Source of the DNA: Planctomycetaceae bacterium
GTDB taxonomy: Bacteria; Planctomycetota; Planctomycetia; Pirellulales; UBA1268
Assembly: GCA_947453875.1 (NCBI GenBank)
Contig: CANGIH010000195.1
Coordinates: forward strand, 1-5,628
Direction of reading: 5' to 3'
DNA: 5,628 nucleotides
In this document: positions 1 through 4,897 of the stretch, one piece after another
Layout of the letters: each line of letters begins with the position of its first letter
Position numbering within the stretch: the first letter of the stretch is position 1
The notes under the pieces: model-generated
Seen by the model: the letters and a program-made list of their open reading frames with translations, nothing else
Databases searched by the model: none
What the model was told of the DNA's origin: nothing
Translations under genes and position numbers: made by a program

Positions 1-285
1 CAACTCCTCGAGGACATCCTCGATCCCAACCGGCGTCTCACCGGCGAGTATGCGGCGGTGGCGGTGGTGACCAGGGAGGGAGACGCCTTCATGGGCCTGG
101 TCAGCGGCGAGACGCCGGTGGCGGTGCAACTGACGCTTGCTGAGGGAACGATCGAGACGATCCCCCGCGGCGCGATCGAGGTCTTCCGGGGGACGGGAAA
201 GTCGCTGATGCCCGAGGGTTTCGAGCAGGCACTCCGCCCGGAGGATCTCGCCGACGTGATCGAATTTCTCACCACGCGGCGATGA
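1..285 (+). CDS. C-terminal fragment of PVC-type heme-binding (cytochrome c-like) domain protein
   Basis: The reading frame is open from base 1 to a TGA at 283-285, giving the last 94 residues of a longer protein whose start lies outside the window. The fragment begins QLLEDILDPNRRL and continues through a beta-rich stretch (GDAFMGLVSGET, IETIPRGAIE) to GKSLMPEGF and ends EDLADVIEFLTTRR. This order (ILDPN, a T/VxxGxxxxGL strand pair, SLMPEG, DLADxIxFL) is the usual C-terminus of the Pirellula/Verrucomicrobium-type putative heme-binding domain (TIGR02603). In that family the upstream part, not visible here, carries CxxCH, and Met70 of the fragment in SLMPEG is the likely distal heme ligand. 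Such domains usually end large exported proteins with a membrane-bound dehydrogenase or HEAT-repeat region, thought to act in periplasmic electron transfer during substrate oxidation. The domain call is firm; the substrate and full architecture cannot be told. Confidence 0.88.
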   Translation, partial: QLLEDILDPNRRLTGEYAAVAVVTREGDAFMGLVSGETPVAVQLTLAEGTIETIPRGAIEVFRGTGKSLMPEGFEQALRPEDLADVIEFLTTRR

Positions 286-351
286 GCGCCTGGATGTTGA
301 GTGGGAAACGATGCCAGGATCGGAGGCACACCTTCGCGGGGGAGCAAAGGA

Positions 352-579
352 TCAATCGAGGCCGAGACGCCGGCGGAGTGCCATGATCTGGTCGTCACTT
401 GACGACGGTGGAGCAGGGGGGCCCTCTCCGCAACCCGAGGCCTTTGAAACTCCGCCATCCGCGATCGTCGATTCCTCGGTGATCCTGGCGAGGAACTCCT
501 CCCACGTTGCGCCGTCAGGGAGCGTCTGGATGATCGCGACGCAGGATCGCTGCGGACGGGGAGCGGGGTCGGCGGGCAT
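352..579 (-). CDS. small 75-aa hypothetical protein, weakly antitoxin-like
   Basis: Read on the minus strand from ATG at 579-577 to TGA at 354-352. The frame is open further upstream, to an ATG at 744, but that extension is Arg/Pro/Gly-rich and looks non-coding, so the internal start is preferred; no strong Shine-Dalgarno sequence precedes either start. The core, VAIIQTLPDGATWEEFLARITEES (about residues 14-37), has strongly G/C-biased third codon positions and looks like a real folded segment. Its pattern (I-x-x-LPD-x-ATWE-E followed by an amphipathic helix) resembles small antitoxin-like or hypothetical proteins found in planctomycetes and cyanobacteria. A Gly/Pro/Ser linker (about 40-59) and a C-terminal helix DDQIMALRRRLGLD follow. 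No toxin gene lies beside it within the window. It converges with the cytochrome-type gene, 66 bases away. Function is unknown; the family resemblance is an impression from sequence pattern only. Confidence 0.45.
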   Translation of the reverse strand: MPADPAPRPQRSCVAIIQTLPDGATWEEFLARITEESTIADGGVSKASGCGEGPPAPPSSSDDQIMALRRRLGLD

Positions 580-690
580 GCGACGATTCCGGGGTAGTGA
601 TCTGTGCCGTGAGCGTACCCCGGGGGGGCCGTGCGGCATACGCTCCCGCCGGGAAGGACGTCTTCCTCCCCCCTTTTCGTTCCCGCGGCG

Positions 691-720
691 CCGACGAATC
701 GGGGGCGTTTCCTCTATAAA
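691..720 (+). promoter_or_regulatory. candidate sigma70-like promoter for the TPR/antiporter operon
   Basis: TATAAA at 715-720 is a 5/6 match to the -10 consensus and stands out in very GC-rich surroundings. The best -35 candidate is CCGACG at 691-696, matching only the GAC core of TTGACA, with an 18-base spacer. Transcription would start near 727, about 67 bases before the TPR start codon and inside the inverted repeat 723-746. The -10 is reasonable and the -35 is weak; an activator-dependent or alternative-sigma promoter is equally possible. Confidence 0.35.
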
Positions 721-722
721 AC

Positions 723-746
723 CGATGCCGTGATCGATCGGCATCG
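723..746. repeat. perfect 8-bp inverted repeat, possible operator or 5'-UTR hairpin
   Basis: CGATGCCG (723-730) and CGGCATCG (739-746) are exact reverse complements separated by 8 bases (TGATCGAT). The repeat begins 3 bases after the TATAAA box, overlapping the expected transcription start of the TPR/antiporter operon. It could be a dyad bound by a dimeric repressor, or a hairpin at the 5' end of the mRNA. No T-tract follows, so it is not a typical intrinsic terminator. Confidence 0.45.
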
Positions 747-793
747 CCCGAGTTCATGGTCTCCGGGAGCCGTCTTGCCGACGAAGGTCAATC

Positions 794-1969
794 ATGCGAC
801 GCATCGTTCGATGGTCCCGGGGCGCGCGCTTTCTGCCTGACAGGCGGGAAGGGGCCGGTTGCCGGGCGATGGTCGTGGCCGTCATGGTCTCGTCGTCCTT
901 CACGCTCGAGATGCTGCCGCTGCGGGCCGACGATGCCCCGCTCACGCTCGGGGGACAGGTGGCCCAGGCCGGGAAGCCAGCAGCGGCGGCCGTGACGGCG
1001 CTGCGCACGCAGCGATTCGCCGATGCCCTCGGGATCGTCGATGAGGCGCTCGTGGGGCTCCGGGCCACCAAGGGGGAGGACGACAAGCAGGTCCAGACGT
1101 TCCTCGTCCTTAAAGGCCAGGCGTTGTACGGACTCGATCGCCCCCAGGAAGCGATCGACGCCCTGGCGTCATTCGCCCGCTCGCTCGATGCGGCCGACCC
1201 GGTCGTCAGCGCGGGGGCCGACTGGAACGGCCTGACGGTGCTCGCCGACTGTTTCATGGCGCTCGATCGATGGCAGGACGCCCTTGCCTGCCTCACCCGC
1301 GCCCGATCGATGCTCGCCGCCGACACCACCACCGACCGGCGGACGCAGGCGATCAACTCCGCCACCACCCTCGGCAAGATCGGTACCGCTCACGCCCGCC
1401 TCGGCGATTGGGACAAAGCCCGTGTCGCCTACGAGGAGCAGGTGGAGTCGCTTGCTGCGGAACCGGACGGCGGAGGGCCCTACCTCGCCGCCGCGCACAA
1501 CGGGCTCGGTCTGGTCGCCGACAATCTCAGCGACCGTGCCACCGCCGCCAGTCATTATTCCCTTGCGGCACAGATCTACGAGAAGGCCTTCGGTCTCGAT
1601 CACCCCTACACGAAGCGGGCCCTCACCACCCTCGGTCGCGTCAATGCGCTGCTCGGCAACACGGCGGAATCGGACGCGATCGCCGCGAGGCTGGCCACCG
1701 TCGATGCCGTCCCGACTTCGATCACCCCCACGCTCAAGCCTTCTGCCCCACTCGCGCGCCGGCCAGTTCAACCCTCCGCAGCGCCCCCGCTCCCCCCGAT
1801 CGGTTGGCCGGTTGTCGCTGGTGCCGGTGCTGCGCTGCTCCTCGGGTTGATGACGATGATGGGGTTCTTTCGGCGGGAGATTCGTGACGGTGACGAGGTC
1901 GCAGCGGGCCCCGGCTCGGAGCGGGAAGACGCATCGGCCGCAGGGCCAGACGACGCCACCCAACGCTGA
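794..1969 (+). CDS. exported TPR-repeat protein with C-terminal membrane anchor
   Basis: Protein of 391 aa. The ATG at 794 is supported by GAAGG at 783-787, 6 bases upstream; ATG 869 (Met26) is an alternative with a poorer site. Residues 1-45 form a long basic n-region, a moderately hydrophobic stretch (MVVAVMVSSSFTLEM) and a likely signal-peptidase site LRA/DD. Residues about 62-304 contain roughly five to six TPR-like helix pairs, e.g. FADALGIVDEAL, PQEAIDALASFA, WQDALACLTRAR, DWDKARVAYEEQ and IYEKAFGLDHPYTKRALTTLGRV; the last resembles kinesin-light-chain-type TPRs. A Pro-rich linker (about 305-337), one membrane helix (about 338-359, WPVVAGAGAALLLGLMTMMG) and a basic then acidic tail follow. 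The positive-inside rule puts the TPR domain in the periplasm and the tail in the cytoplasm. TPRs bind proteins, so a scaffold role is inferred; the partner is unknown. The antiporter starts 10 bases downstream. Confidence 0.85.
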   Translation: MRRIVRWSRGARFLPDRREGAGCRAMVVAVMVSSSFTLEMLPLRADDAPLTLGGQVAQAGKPAAAAVTALRTQRFADALGIVDEALVGLRATKGEDDKQVQTFLVLKGQALYGLDRPQEAIDALASFARSLDAADPVVSAGADWNGLTVLADCFMALDRWQDALACLTRARSMLAADTTTDRRTQAINSATTLGKIGTAHARLGDWDKARVAYEEQVESLAAEPDGGGPYLAAAHNGLGLVADNLSDRATAASHYSLAAQIYEKAFGLDHPYTKRALTTLGRVNALLGNTAESDAIAARLATVDAVPTSITPTLKPSAPLARRPVQPSAAPPLPPIGWPVVAGAGAALLLGLMTMMGFFRREIRDGDEVAAGPGSEREDASAAGPDDATQR

Positions 1970-1979
1970 CAGGCCCTCC

Positions 1980-3218
1980 ATGCTCGACATCGTCGCCATT
2001 CTCCTTGTTCTCACGGCCGGCTTTGCCTGGGTGAACCGGAAGTTTCTCAAGTGGCCGCCGACGATCGGCGTGATGGCGATCGCGCTGATCATCTCGCTGG
2101 TCATCGTCGGTCTCGATCGCATGGGGATCACCGAGCCGTTCAGCCAGGAACGGGCGCTGGTGGCATCGATCGATTTCGCCGACGTGCTGATGGAGGGGAT
2201 GCTTTCGGTGCTCCTTTTCGCCGGAGCGCTTCATGTCGATCTCGGACAGCTGGCCAAGCTCGCCCGGCCGATCGGTGTTCTCGCCCTCTTTGGCACCGCC
2301 CTGTCGGCGCTCCTGATCGGCGTCGGTTGCCATTGGATGCTCGGGCTGGTTGGCCAGGATCTCCCCCTCGTGTACTGCTTCCTCTTCGGGGCCCTGATCT
2401 CCCCCACCGACCCGGTGGCGGTTCTCGGGATCCTCGAGTCGGCGCATGTCCCCCGTGACATCGAGTCGACGATCGCCGGCGAGTCGCTCATCAACGATGG
2501 CGTCGGCGTCGTCCTCTTCGCCCTGCTCCTCGACATGCTCCACTCGGGCACTCCCCCCACGCTCCATGAGGGGATCGCTCTTTTCTGCCGCGAGGGAGTG
2601 GGGGGCGTGCTTCTCGGCTTGGTGATCGGCTGGTGCGTCAACGCGGTTCTCGCCTCGATCGATGACTACCGGGTCGAGGTGCTGATCACGCTGGCCACGG
2701 TCATCGGAGGCTATGCCCTTGCCAACAAGCTCCACACATCCGGCCCGTTGGCGATGGTGGTTGTCGGCCTCCTCGTCGGCAGCCAGGGGCGACGCTGGTC
2801 GATGAGCGCCGTGACCCGTGAACGCCTCGATCTGTTCTGGCATCTGCTCGACGAGATCCTCAACAGTGTGTTGTTTGTCCTCATTGGGCTGGAGTTCGCG
2901 GTGATCCGCTACACACCGGGGACCATCCGTTCGGCCCTGTTCGCCGTCGCGCTCTCCCTTCTGGCCCGATTCCTCGTGGTGGGCCTTCCCACGCTCACCT
3001 GGCCGGCGTGGTTTCAACTTCCCCCCGGGGCCGGATGGCTCCTCACCTGGAGCGGGGTCCGCGGCGGCATCTCGGTGGCCCTGGCCCTCTCGCTCCCGCC
3101 GGGCCCCGAGCGCGACACGGTCCTCACGCTCACCTACTCGGTGGTCGTGTTCACGATCCTCGTGCAGGGGCTGACGATCGGCAGCCTCGCCAGACGCCTG
3201 GGACTGACGGCACACTGA
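1980..3218 (+). CDS. CPA1-family Na+/H+ (cation:proton) antiporter
   Basis: Protein of 412 aa, almost entirely membrane-embedded, with about 12 hydrophobic segments. It should exchange cytoplasmic Na+ (or K+/Li+) for external protons across the inner membrane, serving pH and salt homeostasis. Family marks: GALISPTDPVAVLGIL (138-151), the ion-binding GESLINDGVGVVLF (167-180) with the Asn172-Asp173 pair typical of CPA1/NhaP-type exchangers, NSVLFVLIGLEF (295-306) with a conserved-looking Glu, and the late-helix motif SGVRGGISVALALSLP (358-373) with Arg361. The frame is open from an ATG at 1884 inside the TPR gene, but that extension is charged and non-membrane. The ATG at 1980 opens directly into a membrane helix (MLDIVAILLVLTAG) and has a weak AGG at 1971-1973. 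The length fits a minimal transporter: it ends soon after the last helix, with no long cytoplasmic regulatory domain. Likely co-transcribed with the TPR gene. The exact ion cannot be read from sequence. Confidence 0.93.
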   Translation: MLDIVAILLVLTAGFAWVNRKFLKWPPTIGVMAIALIISLVIVGLDRMGITEPFSQERALVASIDFADVLMEGMLSVLLFAGALHVDLGQLAKLARPIGVLALFGTALSALLIGVGCHWMLGLVGQDLPLVYCFLFGALISPTDPVAVLGILESAHVPRDIESTIAGESLINDGVGVVLFALLLDMLHSGTPPTLHEGIALFCREGVGGVLLGLVIGWCVNAVLASIDDYRVEVLITLATVIGGYALANKLHTSGPLAMVVVGLLVGSQGRRWSMSAVTRERLDLFWHLLDEILNSVLFVLIGLEFAVIRYTPGTIRSALFAVALSLLARFLVVGLPTLTWPAWFQLPPGAGWLLTWSGVRGGISVALALSLPPGPERDTVLTLTYSVVVFTILVQGLTIGSLARRLGLTAH

Positions 3219-3238
3219 CGGCCTCATGACGGCACACT
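3205..3238 (+). repeat. short direct repeat over the antiporter stop codon
   Basis: The 12-mer TGACGGCACACT occurs exactly at 3205-3216 and 3227-3238, and its first seven bases (TGACGGC) occur a third time at 3215-3221. The first copy lies in the last codons of the antiporter gene and the second in the spacer after the stop codon (3216-3218). This looks like a remnant of a small local duplication. An 8-bp inverted repeat, CAGACGCC (3191-3198) / GGCGTCTG (3248-3255), brackets it, but its 49-base separation makes a functional hairpin doubtful. Confidence 0.5.
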
Positions 3239-3370
3239 CGGCCCGCTGGCGTCTGACAAGCTGGGAAAGGTGCACGGGATCCTGCCGCCCATGCCCCTGC
3301 AGGTCCTGTCGGTCATAACGGCCGTGGCGATCGATCGCAGTCCGCGGGTCGTCACGGTTCGATGGAAGAT

Positions 3371-3409
3371 CAGGGATGTGTCACCAACCGCATCCCTGGA
3401 GGCTCCAGG
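3371..3409 (+). promoter_or_regulatory. two overlapping alternative hairpins at the ribosome-binding site of the beta-barrel gene
   Basis: Hairpin A: CAGGGATG (3371-3378) pairs perfectly with CATCCCTG (3391-3398), extendable by a U:G and a G:C pair (3379-3380 with 3389-3390) to a 10-bp stem with an 8-base loop. Hairpin B: CCTGGAG (3395-3401), a central G, and CTCCAGG (3403-3409); as RNA it gives a CCTGG/CCAGG stem with a 5-base loop. The Shine-Dalgarno sequence TGGAGG (3397-3402), 8 bases before the ATG, lies inside hairpin B. The hairpins share bases 3395-3398, so they exclude each other: B hides the ribosome-binding site and A would largely free it. The pairings are directly visible; a regulatory role is inferred. 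Confidence 0.5.
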
Positions 3410-3410
3410 C

Positions 3411-4691
3411 ATGCAGATACGATGGGTGTGGGGGTGCCTAGTCGGGACCGCGCTTCTGATGGGGGCCGGGGCTCATCCGGCCTCTGCGCAGAGCGGGGAC
3501 GGCGGCATCGACTTCTCCGGTTTTTCCGCCTGGGGAACGACGGGGGGGGCCGGAGCAAGTGCCTCCGCCGGTATCCCCTTCGGCCCATCCCAGCAATCCC
3601 GCCGTGCCGTCACCGATACCAGGGGGTCTGAGGCCCGGCCGGCGACACCCTCCGCGGCACCTCCACCCCGAATGGCCCAGGGGCAGCCGGCACCGGCCCA
3701 ACTTCCCTCCCCTCCCACCAATGCCCTGCCGGCCGCCGCGCCTCCCCCTGATCCCGTCCTCAGTGCGCCCCTGCTCGGCGGACGTGCGCTTGTGGCGCCC
3801 TCAGTAGTGACAGATGCCGACATGGCGGCCCCGCTTGCTCTCCCCGGTGCGGCAGGCCAGGCCCCCGTCCCCCCGGCGGCGATCCAGGCCCCAGCCACAC
3901 CGCAACCGGGCTACGGAGCGCCCTCGCTCGGCTACGGGCCCCCGGTGAGCTATGCACCACCTCCGAGCTACACCCCGCCACCAGCGATCCCTCCTGTCAC
4001 CTACGCGCCGCCGACGGTGCTCCCGTCGCCATCGTCGATCGACCCAGCCCCGTTGTGGCGCGACCGCCCCGCAGGCCCCGAGAAACGGTTCTATCTGGCG
4101 AGCATCGTCGGGGCCGATCACGGCACGTTCTCCGCCGGGGAAGGCCCCAATGCCACCGGGCCGCTGTTCACCACCGGCGGAGCGGCAGGAATGGCCTTCG
4201 AACGCCGCCAGGGATGGTTACGCACCGAGTTCGAGGCCCGCTACCGTGATCCGATCGCCGAGACGGTCGTCGATCCACTCATCGGCAGTGCCAGTGTCTC
4301 GGCGCTCGACGGCTGGTCGACGATGATCAACGTCTGGCGCGACTTCGAAGTCACCGATCGCTTTGGGGTCTATCTCGGTGGTGGGATCGGCGGGGGCGGA
4401 TACCGTGTCGTCTTCGACGGTGCCTTCCCCGAAATCGACGCCACGCTCTCCGGCAACACGTCGCTGACCGGCTTTGCCTGGCAGGCCGGCACCGGTGCCA
4501 CCTGGCTGATCACCGATCGGGTCGCACTCGACCTCGGCTACCGCTGGTATGCCATCGACGGAGGGCCGGCGCAGATCATGGTCACCACGGGTGACTTCTC
4601 CTTCACCGACAGCGTCGGCACCACCTTCGGCGCGAGCGAACTGCTGTTCACGATCAGGATTTACGATCCGTTCCGCCGTTGGGGAGAATAA
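3411..4691 (+). CDS. outer-membrane beta-barrel protein with long proline-rich N-terminal linker
   Basis: Protein of 426 aa. The ATG at 3411 is chosen over the upstream in-frame ATG at 3270 because it has TGGAGG 8 bases upstream and opens with a classic signal peptide (MQIRW, hydrophobic VWGCLVGTALLMGAG, cleavage AHPASA/Q after residue 26). Residues about 27-225 are low-complexity, Pro/Ala/Gly-rich, with a tyrosine-bearing patch at about 167-207 (GYGAPS, LGYGPP, SYAPPP, SYTPPP, TYAPPT). From about 226 (KRFYLASIVGADHGTF) to the end there are alternating-pattern strands and tight turns, e.g. GWLRTEFEARYRD, WSTMINVWRDFEVTDRFGVYLGGGIGGGG, FAWQAGTGATWLITDRVALDLGYRWY and ELLFTIRIYDPF. This is the pattern of the OMP_b-brl/opacity-type family of about eight strands. 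It should sit in the outer membrane with the linker in the periplasm, perhaps contacting peptidoglycan or other envelope proteins (inference). It is not clearly a diffusion porin. A 56-aa ORF follows after 2 bases. Confidence 0.85.
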   Translation: MQIRWVWGCLVGTALLMGAGAHPASAQSGDGGIDFSGFSAWGTTGGAGASASAGIPFGPSQQSRRAVTDTRGSEARPATPSAAPPPRMAQGQPAPAQLPSPPTNALPAAAPPPDPVLSAPLLGGRALVAPSVVTDADMAAPLALPGAAGQAPVPPAAIQAPATPQPGYGAPSLGYGPPVSYAPPPSYTPPPAIPPVTYAPPTVLPSPSSIDPAPLWRDRPAGPEKRFYLASIVGADHGTFSAGEGPNATGPLFTTGGAAGMAFERRQGWLRTEFEARYRDPIAETVVDPLIGSASVSALDGWSTMINVWRDFEVTDRFGVYLGGGIGGGGYRVVFDGAFPEIDATLSGNTSLTGFAWQAGTGATWLITDRVALDLGYRWYAIDGGPAQIMVTTGDFSFTDSVGTTFGASELLFTIRIYDPFRRWGE

Positions 4692-4693
4692 CG

Positions 4694-4864
4694 ATGCCGA
4701 TCATTGTCACGGCGATTGTCGCGCTCGGCCTGAAGGCTGCATCGATCATCACCCGCCGTGTGCGGAAGCAGCCAGGCCTTGATGCCGCGGCAGCCGCCGT
4801 CGCGCCGCAGTCCCCGGTCGGCGCGAGGAGAACCCGGCTTCCGCCGCGCCGCACCGCGGCGTGA
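4694..4864 (+). CDS. small 56-aa hydrophobic/basic peptide, translationally coupled to the beta-barrel gene
   Basis: ATG at 4694 to TGA at 4862-4864. A strong Shine-Dalgarno sequence, GGGGAG (4681-4686), lies 7 bases before the ATG within the last codons of the beta-barrel gene, whose TAA ends only 2 bases before this start; coupled translation is likely. Residues 2-19 (PIIVTAIVALGLKAASII) are hydrophobic and could form a short membrane helix. The rest is basic and low-complexity: TRRVRKQPG, an Ala-rich stretch (AAAAAVAP), then RRTRLPPRRTAA. No known family is recognised. It may be a small membrane protein with a cytoplasmic cationic tail, or a chance open frame in GC-rich DNA; the ribosome-binding site and spacing favour a real gene. 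Confidence 0.45.
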   Translation: MPIIVTAIVALGLKAASIITRRVRKQPGLDAAAAAVAPQSPVGARRTRLPPRRTAA

Positions 4865-4877
4865 GAGGCTCCCTGCA

Positions 4878-4897
4878 CGGTCGGTCAATGCCGACCG
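4878..4897. terminator. hairpin between convergent genes, possible bidirectional terminator
   Basis: CGGTCGG (4878-4884) and CCGACCG (4891-4897) form a perfect 7-bp, GC-rich stem with a 6-base loop. The loop contains the stop codon of the minus-strand aldehyde dehydrogenase (4887-4885), and the stem begins 13 bases after the stop of the plus-strand small gene. The position between convergent genes fits a shared transcription end, but no T-tract is present on either side, so intrinsic termination is uncertain. Confidence 0.4.

Larger units (their letters stand above)
580..793. other. intergenic region, divergent between small minus-strand gene and TPR gene
   Basis: No convincing coding frame is seen in these 214 bases: overlapping frames on both strands translate to Arg/Pro/Ser-rich shadows. 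It contains a run of seven G (622-628), a perfect 7-bp inverted repeat GAGCGTA (611-617) / TACGCTC (639-645) with a G/C-rich 21-base loop, a C-rich then T-rich tract around 664-677, a TATAAA box at 715-720, and a perfect 8-bp inverted repeat at 723-746. Both flanking genes read outward from it, so promoters for both are expected here. Confidence 0.6.

Noticed and set aside
288..318. CCTGG/CCAGG pairing after the cytochrome-type gene as a terminator
   Set aside because: Only five base pairs with a 20-base loop and no T-tract; likely chance.
311..733. A 140-codon plus-strand frame opposite the small minus-strand gene
   Set aside because: Arg/Pro/Ser-rich, no codon bias or family resemblance; it overlaps the better minus-strand candidate.
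580..744. N-terminal extension of the small minus-strand gene to an ATG at 744
   Set aside because: The extra 55 residues are Arg/Pro/Gly-rich, would run through the promoter and inverted-repeat region of the divergent operon, and resemble random GC-rich translation.
754..1377. A 207-codon minus-strand frame over the start of the TPR gene
   Set aside because: Ser/Ala/Arg-rich composition typical of an antisense shadow; no ribosome-binding site or domain seen.
1169..2131. A 320-codon minus-strand frame over the TPR gene and the antiporter start
   Set aside because: Gly/Arg/Glu-rich shadow without recognisable motifs; the opposite strand encodes a coherent TPR protein.
1734..3275. A 513-codon open frame on the minus strand across the whole antiporter gene
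   Set aside because: It is the antisense of a hydrophobic membrane protein in GC-rich DNA; the translation is a low-complexity string of E, D, R, H, Q and G with no domain, as expected from complementing Leu/Val/Ala codons. The plus strand has clear family motifs.
3270..3410. Upstream start for the beta-barrel gene at 3270
   Set aside because: It would put 47 residues ahead of a classic signal peptide and lacks the good Shine-Dalgarno sequence present before 3411.
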